Shown here one piece after another: positions 1 to 7,745 of a stretch of DNA of 46,389 nucleotides. The DNA is from CAYQEU01 sp964532005 (GTDB lineage Bacteria; Patescibacteriota; Doudnabacteria; UBA920). Position 1 is the first letter of the stretch. Every line of letters starts with the position of its first letter. The position numbers and the translations under genes were made by a program. A model generated the notes under the pieces. That model saw only the letters and a program-made list of their open reading frames with translations, was not told the DNA's origin and ran no database searches. The stretch is taken from assembly GCA_964532005.1 (NCBI GenBank), contig CAZHER010000009.1, positions 1 through 46,389 of the forward strand, written 5' to 3'.

Positions 1-230
1 AATATTCTGTTATTCGTTTTATTTACTTTTGCATTTGATTTTTCATTGCTATCAAAATAAATAATGTAATTCGCATAACTTGTCTTTAACATCAAAGACG
101 GATTTTTATAAATTTCAATCCCAGAAATATACTGTTCAAAAAGTGTACTGTAATCATCTAAAATAACCTCGAGTAACACTCGTAGGTTATTATTTTTTAT
201 TGAGGAAATTATAGATTTATCAAGCGTCAT
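1..230 (-). CDS. Hypothetical protein, N-terminal part, cut by window edge
   Basis: An open frame runs on the minus strand from an ATG at 228-230 to the left edge without a stop (76 codons visible). The product begins MTLDKSIISSIKNNNLRVLL and is rich in Lys, Asn, Ile and Tyr. I do not recognise a family and see no membrane segment or signal peptide. No clear Shine-Dalgarno sequence precedes the ATG. It is divergent from the serine recombinase that follows, so it probably belongs to the same mobile element, which continues out of the window. The absence of stops over 230 nt in AT-rich DNA and the clean start support a real gene, but moderately. Confidence 0.5.
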   Translation of the reverse strand, partial: MTLDKSIISSIKNNNLRVLLEVILDDYSTLFEQYISGIEIYKNPSLMLKTSYANYIIYFDSNEKSNAKVNKTNNRI

Positions 231-382
231 GATATAACCATTTTAATGTATATTTAACTTAATTTCCAGGCTGATAGAACGATTTTCAAAGCGAATTTAA
301 AGGGTTATTTTAGCCCTGGACTTCCTTTGACCACTGCGGTACTGTTCTCACTACCTAAGTAGTAATTAAAGATTTAAAGCCA

Positions 383-1720
383 ATGGAAGAACAATCAATT
401 CAAGAGGTTTTAGGGAAGGACTCTGCGGCTATTATGGAGCCAACAAAATACTGCCTTTATGCAAGAAAGTCGACCGAACAAGATGAGCGACAAGCATTAA
501 GCATAGATAGCCAACTTAAAGAGATGCTGGAACTAGCAAATCGGGATGGACTCAATGTGGTAGATATTAGGAAAGAAAGTCATTCGGCAAAAGCATCAAG
601 TCAAAGACCAGTGTTTAATTCTCTCATAGAAGATATTCGATCTGGTAAATTTAATGGACTACTTACATGGGCACCAGATAGGTTATCAAGAAATGCTGGA
701 GACCTTGGATCACTAGTGGATTTGATGGATCAAAAACTACTTCATGAGATCCGTACTAACGGTCAAAGATTCACAAACAACCCAAATGAAAAATTCCTGT
801 TAATGATTTTATGTAGCCAAGCTAAGTTGGAGAATGATAATAAAAGCATAAATGTAAAACGAGGTTTGAAGGCTAAAATAGAGATGGGTTTGAGACCAGG
901 GATGGCACCGACAGGATACTTAAACGAAAACCGAACTAATAGGAAAGGTTATGTTCAAGTAGATGCTCAAAGAGCCCCAACAATTATCAAAATGTTTGAG
1001 AAAGTCGCATATGAAGGGTGGACAGGACGACAAATATATCACTGGCTAAAGCATGAGTTAAAGTTCACGACAAAAAATAACAAAGCCTTAGCATTAAGTA
1101 ATGTATATAGTATCCTCAAAAACAGTTTTTACTACGGTGAAGTTGAGTATCCTAAAGGAAGTGGCAAATGGCATAAAGGACAGCACAAACCTCTTATCAG
1201 CAAAGAATTGTTCCAAAAAGTAAATGGGCAATTATCTCGGGACAATATCATAAGACAAGTTACCAAAGAGTTTGCATTCACTAAACTAATGGTTTGTGGG
1301 CTGTGTGGATCTGGGATATCAGCTGAAGAAAAATATAAACCACTCAAAGATGGTACAGTGAATCGCTATATCTACTACGGATGTTCACGAGGTAGAGATC
1401 TAAATTGCAAATCAGGATATATTAGAGAAGAAGAGCTAATAAATCAACTCACGCAGATTGTTGATCAAATAGATATAAATGAACTAGGTATGAGAGCGAG
1501 GCTTGAAGAAGAAGTTAAGCGATATAAGTTTTTCCAAAATAAAGTACTTGGAGAAAAACAAAACGACGACAATGTCGCCGATAATGTAAATATACGAAAC
1601 TATGCTAAGTATATTCTAAAGCAAGGATCAATTAGTGAGAAACGAGAATTACTAGGATGTTTGAAAAGTAAAATAAAAGTTGCAAACAAAAAAGTAAGTT
1701 TAAGTGTAGTTACTACTTAA
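383..1720 (+). CDS. Large serine recombinase (resolvase / recombinase / zinc-ribbon domains)
   Basis: Site-specific DNA recombinase of the large serine family, expected to integrate or excise the element that carries it. The N-terminal resolvase domain has the catalytic serine in YARKS (Ser30), followed by SIDSQ and the helix APDRLSRN. The central recombinase domain spans roughly residues 165-270 (RGLKAKIEMGLRPGMAPTGY, then YSILKNSFYYGEVEYP). A zinc-ribbon follows with Cys pairs CGLCGSG and YYGCSRGRDLNC, and a short basic C-terminus. Length (445 aa) is typical of the compact members. An alternative start is Met18 (MEPTKYCLYARKS), which would place Ser30 at 13. The 3' end overlaps the convergent GIY-YIG gene by 8 nt. 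A paralogue with the same domain order lies at 20532-21854 on the other strand. Confidence 0.93.
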   Translation: MEEQSIQEVLGKDSAAIMEPTKYCLYARKSTEQDERQALSIDSQLKEMLELANRDGLNVVDIRKESHSAKASSQRPVFNSLIEDIRSGKFNGLLTWAPDRLSRNAGDLGSLVDLMDQKLLHEIRTNGQRFTNNPNEKFLLMILCSQAKLENDNKSINVKRGLKAKIEMGLRPGMAPTGYLNENRTNRKGYVQVDAQRAPTIIKMFEKVAYEGWTGRQIYHWLKHELKFTTKNNKALALSNVYSILKNSFYYGEVEYPKGSGKWHKGQHKPLISKELFQKVNGQLSRDNIIRQVTKEFAFTKLMVCGLCGSGISAEEKYKPLKDGTVNRYIYYGCSRGRDLNCKSGYIREEELINQLTQIVDQIDINELGMRARLEEEVKRYKFFQNKVLGEKQNDDNVADNVNIRNYAKYILKQGSISEKRELLGCLKSKIKVANKKVSLSVVTT

Positions 1721-2441
1721 TTTTGATAAATTTAATTGGATTTGAAGACCCTTGTTTGATCAAATGCTTTACAGACTTATTTAAGTATAATTTACGAATT
1801 GAATAATCAGAAATTTTACCTTCAAAAAGTATTCGAGGTATTCTTTTAGGGTCAGATTTCCAGATTCGTGGAGTGTAAACTTCTCTAATAATTCCTCGGT
1901 AAACAGCACAAACAATTTTAACTTCCTTAGCTCGACTCAAACTAATTCTCCAAGAACTTCTGGTGGCATTGTACAAATCCTGAGGAGTTTTACAATTTTT
2001 GAATAGCTTGTTAATCGTAATTAATATTGCATTATGTTCGAATTTTTTAAGTGGCTCAGCTTGATATTTTAAGTCCAGATCCTGAAGGGTCATTATTCCT
2101 CGATCACTAGAACCATGACCCTTCACTAAATTGGTCAAATTCAGTTTTTGATCATAGCCTAACAAATCTATCACTGCTGATTCTATTTCAAAAGCCTCAG
2201 TTTCTGTAAGCCCATGCCGAACCACTAATAGTTCAGGACTTCTTTTAGATTTAACGATAGATTTAATAATCTTTAACTTTTCAGTAACGTTTTTAGTTGC
2301 AACTAGAGCATCAAGTTCATGATTATTAATTCGATTGCCTTTGCCTTTTCCTACATAAAAAGTTTGCTTAGTGCGAGGATCTCTAAGCAAGTACACATAG
2401 TATTTAAGTTTTTCAATTGTAGCTTGGTTTAACTTTGGCAT
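1713..2441 (-). CDS. GIY-YIG family nuclease (LEM-3-like)
   Basis: The N-terminus carries a GIY-YIG fold signature: YYVYLLRDP followed by FYVGKGKGNRINNH, then a conserved acidic region (ETEAFEIESAVIDLLG) that supplies the metal-binding glutamate. This arrangement (YVYLL...YVGKGKG) is that of LEM-3-like GIY-YIG proteins rather than UvrC. The C-terminal part (about residues 130-242) has no family I recognise; it contains a SSWRISLSRAKEVKIVCAVYRGIIREVY stretch that looks like a substrate- or DNA-binding add-on. It lies between the serine recombinase and tRNA-Gln(UUG), so it is probably element cargo acting in DNA processing, repair or exclusion. It has its own extended -10 promoter just downstream of the tRNA terminator. 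Confidence 0.8.
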   Translation of the reverse strand: MPKLNQATIEKLKYYVYLLRDPRTKQTFYVGKGKGNRINNHELDALVATKNVTEKLKIIKSIVKSKRSPELLVVRHGLTETEAFEIESAVIDLLGYDQKLNLTNLVKGHGSSDRGIMTLQDLDLKYQAEPLKKFEHNAILITINKLFKNCKTPQDLYNATRSSWRISLSRAKEVKIVCAVYRGIIREVYTPRIWKSDPKRIPRILFEGKISDYSIRKLYLNKSVKHLIKQGSSNPIKFIKIK

Positions 2442-2453
2442 AATATCTATTTG

Positions 2454-2462
2454 AGTATAACA
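2454..2462 (-). promoter_or_regulatory. Extended -10 promoter of the GIY-YIG gene
   Basis: Read on the minus strand the sequence is TGTTATACT, an extended -10 element, ending 12 nt before the ATG. No good -35 is seen; the upstream DNA is the T-run of the tRNA-Gln terminator. Confidence 0.5.
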
Positions 2463-2484
2463 AAAAAACCGCCCTAACGGCGAT
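2462..2484 (-). terminator. Rho-independent terminator of tRNA-Gln(UUG)
   Basis: On the minus strand CGCC-GTTAG-GGCG with a flanking U-G pair is followed by GGTTTTTTTG. It sits about 40 nt after the tRNA 3' end. Confidence 0.75.
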
Positions 2485-2499
2485 CTTTATTGACCCAAC

Positions 2500-2531
2500 T
2501 AGGTCACACGATAATAAAGTCTTGTGGCTGG
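2500..2531 (-). repeat. tRNA-Gln flank motif, copy A (32 nt)
   Basis: Minus-strand sequence from CCAGCCA (the last bases of tRNA-Gln) through GACTTTATTATCGTGTGACC to CTA. The same 32 nt occur without mismatch at 29058-29089 on the plus strand, and with one mismatch at 30921-30952. Directly downstream, TGACC-TAGTTG-GGTCA forms a small hairpin that is also present in copies C and E. Confidence 0.85.
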
Positions 2532-2599
2532 GGTACCAGGATTCGAACCTGGGAATGGCTGGACCAAAACCAGCTGCCTTACCACTTGGCTATACCCCA
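2525..2599 (-). tRNA. tRNA-Gln(UUG)
   Basis: 75 nt including an encoded CCA. Acceptor stem TGGGGTA/TACCCCA, D-arm with AGCCAAGTGGTAAGGC, anticodon stem GCTGG/CCAGC around loop TTTTGGT giving anticodon TTG (reads CAA), and T-arm CCAGGTTCGAATCCTGG. Discriminator base G. Its 3' side faces the recombinase/GIY-YIG element, the classic layout of a tRNA used as an integration target. Confidence 0.96.
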
Positions 2600-2671
2600 A
2601 TATTTATGAAGTGCAGTCCGAATTATACAATATTTGACGAGTTTTGCAAAGGGGCCAAATTTTTAAAAATC

Positions 2672-2680
2672 TGTTATAAT
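2672..2680 (+). promoter_or_regulatory. Extended -10 promoter (uracil PRTase)
   Basis: TGTTATAAT, 56 nt upstream of the PRTase ATG; no convincing -35. Diverges from tRNA-Gln(UUG). Confidence 0.6.
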
Positions 2681-2736
2681 CGACAAAGTGTTTAGATACT
2701 AGAAAAATGAAAAAGAGGACAAAATAGGAGATTATT

Positions 2737-3393
2737 ATGAGGAATATGGCAAAGCTAACACAGGAAACACCCCTTAGCCAGTGGTTTCGGTTTGTTACTT
2801 GTTTAATGGAAGACTTTGAAGTCGGTCGCACAGTCGGCTTCAAAATGGAAATTTTGTGCAATCCTTCAACCAGGCATGGATTGTTTCGTTCACAGGCAGA
2901 AGAGGTCGGCAAAATGTTGTCTGCAGCTTTACGAGAAAGTTGTAATGACGCAGCCGAGGACATTGCTTTAGTTCCTGTAATGACTGCCGCGGCTTGGATC
3001 GTTAACGGCGTGCTAGACAAAATTCCAATGGCACAAGTCTGCTATGTGGGAATGGAGCGAGTCAGGGTTGACGGCAAGTTTATGCCGAATGTTTACAAGA
3101 GCAATCTCGTTGGCAAGCCCGCCAAGCACGCTGTTATTGTCGAGCCAATGCTCGCCACTGGTGGCAGTGCAGTGGAAGCAATCCGCATGGCAAAGGAATG
3201 GGGTTCCCCGCGAATTACTGTTGTTAGCGTTCTTGCGGCGCCTGATGGGCTGAACGCCATCAACAAAGCTCATCCCGAAGCCAAGATCATTGTTGCTCAG
3301 ATCGCCGGCGGGTTGGACAGCAATGCTTACATTATCAATCCTCGAATCGGGGATTTTGGCGACCGATGCGCCGGTATCGTTCGTCCTCATTGA
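2737..3393 (+). CDS. upp: Uracil phosphoribosyltransferase
   Basis: Pyrimidine salvage enzyme: uracil + PRPP gives UMP + PPi. The PRPP-binding loop is VIVEPMLATGGSA (about residues 133-145), matching the DPMLATGGSA of UPRTs apart from Glu for the first Asp. The C-terminal uracil-site region GLDSNAYIINPRIGDFGDR corresponds to the GYI.PG.GDAGDR motif. N-terminal Arg/Lys region (RHGLFRSQAEEVGKML) fits the family, and 218 aa is the usual length (about 210). The start is set by AGGAGA located 6-7 nt before the ATG. The gene is monocistronic, with an extended -10 promoter upstream and a strong terminator downstream. GC content is visibly higher than in the neighbouring element genes. Divergence from textbook UPRT leaves a small chance of another PRTase subfamily. 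Confidence 0.88.
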   Translation: MRNMAKLTQETPLSQWFRFVTCLMEDFEVGRTVGFKMEILCNPSTRHGLFRSQAEEVGKMLSAALRESCNDAAEDIALVPVMTAAAWIVNGVLDKIPMAQVCYVGMERVRVDGKFMPNVYKSNLVGKPAKHAVIVEPMLATGGSAVEAIRMAKEWGSPRITVVSVLAAPDGLNAINKAHPEAKIIVAQIAGGLDSNAYIINPRIGDFGDRCAGIVRPH

Positions 3394-3413
3394 GAATAAC
3401 AAATCAAATTGAT

Positions 3414-3450
3414 ACGGTTGGTTGCTTAACAGTAACCAACCGTGTTTGTC
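3414..3450 (+). terminator. Terminator after upp
   Basis: 10-bp perfect stem ACGGTTGGTT/AACCAACCGT with a 10-nt loop, followed by GTTTGTC. Confidence 0.8.
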
Positions 3451-3456
3451 TATATA

Positions 3457-3465
3457 TGGTATAAT
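3457..3465 (+). promoter_or_regulatory. Extended -10 promoter of the Cas4-like nuclease gene
   Basis: TGGTATAAT, 32 nt before the chosen ATG at 3498. Confidence 0.6.
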
Positions 3466-3497
3466 TTAAGCACTTAACCTTGCCAAAAGGCTTATTT

Positions 3498-4361
3498 ATG
3501 TCTGATTATTACAACCCAAAACGTACCAAATATCTTTACGAACTTAATTCTAAACAACCGTTCAGGCTGTCTCGCAGTAAGATTGAAAATTTTTTAAATT
3601 GTCCTCGTTGTTTTTACATGGATCGTCGTCTGGGAATAGGACAGCCCCCTGGTTTTCCTTTTAATCTAAACTCCGCGGTTGACCATTTACTAAAAAAAGA
3701 GTTTGATGTTCATCGTGCTCAAGGCACTCCGCACCCTTTAATGAAAAATTACGGCCTCGACGCAGTACCGCTAGGTCACGACCGTATGGATGAATGGCGC
3801 GACTCTCTGCGCCGTGGCGTATCCTATCTTCACCCAGAAACAAATTTGTTGATCACCGGAGGCGTAGATGATCTGTGGGTAAATCCCGAAGGTGAGCTTA
3901 TTATTGTTGACTATAAAGCTACTGCTAAGGATGGGGAAGTCAGCCTTGATGCTGAATGGCAAGATGGGTACAAACATCAGATGGAAATTTATCAATGGTT
4001 GTTTCGTAAAAACGGGTTTAAGGTTTCAGATATAGGATACTTTGTTTATTGCAATGGCAAACGGGACAGTGAAGCGTTCGACGCAAAGCTGGAATTTGAT
4101 ATAAAGCTCATTCCCTATAAGGGAGATGATAGCTGGGTTGAGAAAGTCATTATTGCAGCTTATAATTGTTTGAACGGAGATCTGCCGGCACCTGGGCCTA
4201 GTTGTGATTTTTGTGCGTACCGCAATGCTGCAAAAACTATTGAACCCGAATTTTCTACAAATAATAAGAAACCGGCTGTTTCAAAAGTATTTGCCAAAAA
4301 GAAATTAAAAGCAACAAAGACAAAGCAAAAATCTGCTACTCAAAAGTCATCTTTATTCTAA
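3498..4361 (+). CDS. PD-(D/E)XK nuclease, Cas4/RecB-like with four-Cys cluster
   Basis: Stand-alone nuclease of the PDDEXK_1 (RecB C-terminal/Cas4-like) type. After the conserved start LSRSKIENFLNCPRCFYMD, typical of RecB-family nucleases, come the catalytic motif II aspartate in ITGGVDDLW, the motif III E/D-x-K in LIIVDYKATA, and a downstream QMEIYQWL motif IV. Cysteines in NCPRC and in the C-terminal CDFCAYRN suggest a 4Fe-4S or zinc site as in Cas4/AddB. The C-terminus is a Lys-rich tail (KKLKATKTKQKSATQKSS). An in-frame TTG at 3480 would add six residues; I prefer the ATG at 3498, which lies after the promoter. There is no CRISPR array or cas gene in the window, so a repair role is more likely than spacer acquisition. 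Confidence 0.85.
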   Translation: MSDYYNPKRTKYLYELNSKQPFRLSRSKIENFLNCPRCFYMDRRLGIGQPPGFPFNLNSAVDHLLKKEFDVHRAQGTPHPLMKNYGLDAVPLGHDRMDEWRDSLRRGVSYLHPETNLLITGGVDDLWVNPEGELIIVDYKATAKDGEVSLDAEWQDGYKHQMEIYQWLFRKNGFKVSDIGYFVYCNGKRDSEAFDAKLEFDIKLIPYKGDDSWVEKVIIAAYNCLNGDLPAPGPSCDFCAYRNAAKTIEPEFSTNNKKPAVSKVFAKKKLKATKTKQKSATQKSSLF

Positions 4362-4383
4362 AAACAAACCCTAAAACAAAAAT

Positions 4384-5079
4384 ATGCAAGAATTTTTAGT
4401 TGAAGTCATAGCGCTTCGGTATCTGACAGCGGATGTGGTTGAGCTGGAAGTACGCCTTATTGCCCCAGATATTATTGACTTTAAAGCTGGTCAATACATG
4501 TTTTTTAAGGTTGGCCAAGGGCAGCTGCGCTGTTATTCTATGGCATCGCCACCTGTACTGCACGATCCGGTATTGAGGTTTGTTATCAAGCTAGTTCCTA
4601 AAGGTCTTGGATCGGAATATATTAAATCTCTGAAAGTGGGGGATAATGTTACCATGCAAGGTCCGACCGGGGGGTTTGCCGTACCAGCGTTGGATCGTGA
4701 TTTATTTTTTGTTGCCAGTGGAATTGGCATAGCGCCATTTTGCTCTATGGTTCCGGATTTACTGGCGCGGGGATTTTCACAAAGACTTCATCTTTTATTC
4801 GGCCTACATAATGAGGAAAACGTCTTCTACTACCACAAATTTAAAGAGCTGTTACCGCTTCACCCAAATTTTACTTTCATACCAATTCTGAGCCATCCAC
4901 AATCGCACTGGCCGGGAGAAGTTGGTCGGGTAACCACTTACCTTAGTGTCAGTTATCAGTCTTATAAACACTCGGTGTTTTACATCTGTGGTTTGCCTGA
5001 TATGGTCAAAGATACCAGGCAGATATTGTTGGCCGCAGGGCACTCAGTTCGCGATATCAAAACCGAGATTTTTACTTGA
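4384..5079 (+). CDS. FAD/NAD(P)-binding oxidoreductase (ferredoxin-NADP reductase family)
   Basis: Flavin reductase-like electron transfer protein of the ferredoxin-NADP+ reductase superfamily. The FAD-binding barrel contains RCYSMASPP (the RxYS flavin motif, about residue 54), preceded by FKAGQYMFFKV. PTGGF ends the flavin domain (about residue 97). The NAD(P) domain starts with FFVASGIGIAPFCSMV (GxGxxP motif) and ends with VFYICGLPDMVKDTRQIL and a terminal aromatic (EIFT). There is no 2Fe-2S cysteine cluster, so it needs a partner redox protein that is not obvious here. 231 aa is the length of the two-domain core. It starts 22 nt after the nuclease gene and probably shares its transcript. 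Confidence 0.85.
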   Translation: MQEFLVEVIALRYLTADVVELEVRLIAPDIIDFKAGQYMFFKVGQGQLRCYSMASPPVLHDPVLRFVIKLVPKGLGSEYIKSLKVGDNVTMQGPTGGFAVPALDRDLFFVASGIGIAPFCSMVPDLLARGFSQRLHLLFGLHNEENVFYYHKFKELLPLHPNFTFIPILSHPQSHWPGEVGRVTTYLSVSYQSYKHSVFYICGLPDMVKDTRQILLAAGHSVRDIKTEIFT

Positions 5080-5084
5080 AATTT

Positions 5085-5093
5085 TGTTATAAT
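5085..5093 (+). promoter_or_regulatory. Extended -10 promoter (bactofilin-like gene)
   Basis: TGTTATAAT, 24 nt before the ATG at 5118, overlapping the very end of the upstream intergenic space. No clear -35. Confidence 0.6.
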
Positions 5094-5117
5094 TAAGAGA
5101 GAATTAATTTTAAATAT

Positions 5118-6326
5118 ATGAAAAGATATTTATCTTTTTTCGCTATCGCCATTTTGGCTTTGGCGTTTGTAGTGCCTTTTGCTGCTAGTTCGGTAAAGGC
5201 AGCCGACTTTATGGCTCCTAAGGAGGACAATGAAGAAGGCCGAATTTCCACTAACAGGGAAGATGTGTATGACAACTTCTATGTTGTTGGTGGAGATGTG
5301 ACTGTTAACAGTAAAACCAACGGAGACCTTTATGCTGCCGGGGGTTGGGTTTCTGTTGAAAATACCGTAGAGCAAGATATTGTAGCTGCGGGTGGAACCG
5401 TTGTAGTTAGTGAGCCGGTCAATGGCGACGTGCGAGTTGCCGGAGGCAAGGTCACAATAAACGCTCCGGTTAAGGGAGATGTTCTTGCTGGAGCAGGGAC
5501 ATTGATTATTACAGACAAGGGTTCTGTAGGAGGAGAACTGCGCGCTGCAGGAGGAGTGGTTGAAGTGAACGGTCCAGTTTCGAAAGGTGTTTATATAATG
5601 GGAGAACGGGTTACCGTAAACAGTAAAATTGATGGGGAAGTTAAGGTTACTGCCACCGAGGAAATGACCTTTGGAACAAAAGCAGAACTAGCTTCGGTTT
5701 CTTATCTTGGGAAAAAAGCAGCAACTCTGCAGGATGGTGCCAAAGTAAATACTATTAATTTTACAGAACTAGAGAAGCATAATCGCGATGCAGGCAAACG
5801 AACCGGTTTTCTAGGTTTTTTGCTCGGCGGGTTTATCATAAAGTTCTTTGCAGTACTCATTGCCGGCTTAATTGCTTTGCGACTATTCCGCGGACAGCTT
5901 CAGGCTTTGACTTCCAACATGTTGGTAAAGCCTTGGCATAATTTGGCAACCGGTTTCATTACGGCAATTGTTGCTCCTGTTGCAATGGTTGTTGCCCTGA
6001 TCGTAATAGTCGGTTATTATGTTGCAATTTTGGCTTTTATGGTTTATGTCCTGCTCATGATGGTAGCCGGGTTGCTGGCTGCAGTATTTCTGGGCGCTTG
6101 GCTGGTCAAGGTCTTAACCAAAAAATCTGGCTTAGTTTTGGACTGGCGAGCGATTGTTATCGGTATTGTTGTCTTAATGTTGCTGCGGTTTATTCCTGTG
6201 GTCGGATGGCTTATCTGCGCCATAGTTTTCTTAATGGCATTTGGTGCCCTTGCAAATCATTTCCGTCAGTATTTGAAGAGATCTAACTCTGAAGGTGGCG
6301 CTACTTCTGAGGGTATGGTAGAGTAG
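5118..6326 (+). CDS. Bactofilin-like beta-repeat membrane protein
   Basis: A signal peptide (residues 1-28, ending SSVKA) leads to an extracytoplasmic domain of about 170 residues made of imperfect 18-20 residue repeats. Each holds a G-D/E-V/L-x-A-A-G-G-x-V unit, for example NGDLYAAGGWVSV, EQDIVAAGGTVVV, NGDVRVAGGKVTI, KGDVLAGAGTLII and GGELRAAGGVVEV. This is the right-handed beta-helix pattern of polymer-forming (bactofilin-type) proteins. After a basic linker come four or five hydrophobic segments (about residues 230-385), then a short polar tail. I infer a surface or envelope scaffold anchored by a multi-pass C-terminal domain; no enzymatic motif is present. It is followed 30 nt later by the YbaB gene. 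Confidence 0.8.
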   Translation: MKRYLSFFAIAILALAFVVPFAASSVKAADFMAPKEDNEEGRISTNREDVYDNFYVVGGDVTVNSKTNGDLYAAGGWVSVENTVEQDIVAAGGTVVVSEPVNGDVRVAGGKVTINAPVKGDVLAGAGTLIITDKGSVGGELRAAGGVVEVNGPVSKGVYIMGERVTVNSKIDGEVKVTATEEMTFGTKAELASVSYLGKKAATLQDGAKVNTINFTELEKHNRDAGKRTGFLGFLLGGFIIKFFAVLIAGLIALRLFRGQLQALTSNMLVKPWHNLATGFITAIVAPVAMVVALIVIVGYYVAILAFMVYVLLMMVAGLLAAVFLGAWLVKVLTKKSGLVLDWRAIVIGIVVLMLLRFIPVVGWLICAIVFLMAFGALANHFRQYLKRSNSEGGATSEGMVE

Positions 6327-6356
6327 TAAAGATAATTAAGTAATATAATAGGATTT

Positions 6357-6635
6357 ATGGGATTATTTGATAAGTTGAAAGATGTAAATGAAATGCGTAA
6401 GCAAGCCAAGCAGATAGAGTTGGCTTTGGCTGCAGAGGAGGTGACGGGGAAGTCTTCGGGGGAAAAAATCAAAATTACTATTGACGGCAATCAAAACGTA
6501 AAAAGCGTTGAAGTTAGTCCAGATATTGCCGGCGACAAATCCGAAGTAGCCCGTCACATTAGAACCGCTTTAGAAGATCTTACAAGCAAGCATAAAAAGT
6601 TGCTACAACAGAAATTCGGCAGCATGATGCAATAG
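6357..6635 (+). CDS. YbaB/EbfC family nucleoid-associated protein
   Basis: Small dimeric DNA-binding protein of the YbaB/EbfC family, 92 aa (family usually about 100). It has the helix-sheet-helix order: N-terminal helix MGLFDKLKDVNEMRKQAKQI, the two strands EKIKITIDGNQNVKSVEVSPDI (the family's variant of G.v.V...G...v..v.Idp), and a C-terminal helix ending KLLQQKFGSMM. In many bacteria ybaB lies beside recR and dnaX; neither is present here. A TATAAT box at 6344-6349 sits only 7 nt before the ATG, which suggests a very short leader in which AGGA could still act as a Shine-Dalgarno. Confidence 0.9.
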   Translation: MGLFDKLKDVNEMRKQAKQIELALAAEEVTGKSSGEKIKITIDGNQNVKSVEVSPDIAGDKSEVARHIRTALEDLTSKHKKLLQQKFGSMMQ

Positions 6636-6642
6636 CAATTGA

Positions 6643-6680
6643 AAACAAGAGGCCATGCTATGCTAGCCTCTTGTTTGTTT
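6643..6680. terminator. Terminator between convergent genes
   Basis: 11-bp perfect stem AAACAAGAGGC/GCCTCTTGTTT with a 12-nt loop followed by GTTT. It ends the YbaB gene and can serve the minus-strand gene at 6698-7072 as well, because the stem begins with an A-run. Confidence 0.85.
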
Positions 6681-6697
6681 CTGGATTTGAAATCGAT

Positions 6698-7072
6698 TTA
6701 ATGGACTAAGCTGAGCAGTCTTTCGGTGACCGCTGTTGGCTTGGGTTCCAAGCAGACTCTGTGGATATGATGGATTTCCTCATGTTTCTGAGGGTTTTTG
6801 GAGAGGAAATAGATCCGTCCGTTAAACAGGTGGATTTTCTGGATAGACTTAATTTTTTCCAGAATCGCCACCAAATCTTCAATCTCATATTGGTCTGCAT
6901 CTATGAACAGGGCAGCAATATGCTCAGATTCCCTGATAATGTCACCGAAATATTCCCAGTCACCGGTGGTTTGGGTAATATAGCCGTGTTGTTTGCAAAA
7001 GTCGCCGAATAAGTGCGAGCCGTCCATGAATTCGCTAAAAAGCCAGATTATGTTTTTGCTTTTTGTTTTCAT
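6698..7072 (-). CDS. Hypothetical protein, 124 aa (receiver-like alpha/beta?)
   Basis: Family not recognised. The ATG is preceded by AAGGAGGT with a 5-nt spacer, one of the strongest ribosome-binding sites in the window, so this is almost certainly expressed. The sequence alternates hydrophobic strands and helices (NIIWLFSEF, IAALFIDADQYEIEDLVAILEKI, IQKIHLFNGRIYFLSKN), which resembles a degenerate response-regulator or Rossmann-like fold, with an acidic FIDAD where a phospho-acceptor might be. No signal peptide or membrane segment. It is convergent with the YbaB gene and divergent from peptide deformylase. The receiver comparison is inference only. Confidence 0.72.
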   Translation of the reverse strand: MKTKSKNIIWLFSEFMDGSHLFGDFCKQHGYITQTTGDWEYFGDIIRESEHIAALFIDADQYEIEDLVAILEKIKSIQKIHLFNGRIYFLSKNPQKHEEIHHIHRVCLEPKPTAVTERLLSLVH

Positions 7073-7082
7073 TTCTACCTCC

Positions 7083-7112
7083 TTGAAAGAAAAAGCGTTA
7101 CATTTTTATAAT
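7083..7112 (+). promoter_or_regulatory. Promoter of peptide deformylase gene
   Basis: TTGAAA, 18-nt spacer, TATAAT. The predicted start near 7119 leaves a 26-nt leader before the ATG at 7145 and lies before the upstream TTG at 7127, which does not settle the start by itself. Confidence 0.65.
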
Positions 7113-7144
7113 AAATAGTATTTACATTGAGCGCAACAAAAAAC

Positions 7145-7651
7145 ATGAAAACTTTACCAATTGTACAATTTGGTGATCCAGTATTAAGAAAAAAAACTCC
7201 GCCATTGACTATGGATCAAATTCGTAGTTCCACAATACAAAAGTTAATTCCAGTAATGTTTCGTACTATGAAGGATATTGGGGTAGGCTTGGCAGCACCT
7301 CAGGTCGGGTTGTCTTTAAGGATCGCAGTTATTGAAATTAAGTCCAGTGACCCGAGGGCCAAAGTCAAACCATTTCCAAAAACCGTTGTAATTAATCCTA
7401 AAATTTTAAGTTATTCACAAAAGCAGTCTCCGAAGTGGGAAGGATGCTTAAGTCTGCGCAACGTTGCTGCCCAAGCTATGAGAAGCGAGAACATTGTTGT
7501 CAGTTATTTAGATGAAAAAGGAAATAAACACAAACAAGAGTTTACGGGTTTTACTGCCCAAGTATTCCAGCATGAAATCGATCATTTGAATGGAACTTTG
7601 TATGTAGATAGAGTGAAAGATATAAAAACTTTAATTTCCACTGAGGAATAA
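7145..7651 (+). CDS. def: Peptide deformylase
   Basis: Removes the formyl group from the N-terminal methionine of nascent proteins; Fe2+ metalloenzyme acting at the ribosome exit. All three motifs are present: motif 1 GVGLAAPQVG (from about residue 46), motif 2 EGCLSL with the metal-binding Cys, and motif 3 QHEIDHLNG with the HExxH metal ligands and catalytic Glu. The N-terminus MKTLPIVQFGDPVLRKK is the classical start, so I choose the ATG at 7145 rather than the in-frame TTG at 7127. 168 aa is the normal length. Single-gene unit with promoter and terminator. Confidence 0.95.
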   Translation: MKTLPIVQFGDPVLRKKTPPLTMDQIRSSTIQKLIPVMFRTMKDIGVGLAAPQVGLSLRIAVIEIKSSDPRAKVKPFPKTVVINPKILSYSQKQSPKWEGCLSLRNVAAQAMRSENIVVSYLDEKGNKHKQEFTGFTAQVFQHEIDHLNGTLYVDRVKDIKTLISTEE

Positions 7652-7674
7652 AATTTATTTCCTTTTTATATACA

Positions 7675-7715
7675 AAAACACGAAGATAGCTAAGTTGCAA
7701 TCTCCGTGTTTTCTG
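7675..7715 (+). terminator. Terminator after def
   Basis: AAAACACG-A-AGAT pairs with ATCT-C-CGTGTTTT around a 12-nt loop, ending in TTTTCT. Confidence 0.7.
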
Positions 7716-7745
7716 CTGGGAAGGTATGAAGAACAGGCGCGTCTG

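Noticed and set aside
3013..3402. Minus-strand open frame opposite upp
   Set aside because: Shadow frame over a clear uracil PRTase gene, without ribosome-binding site or recognisable product.
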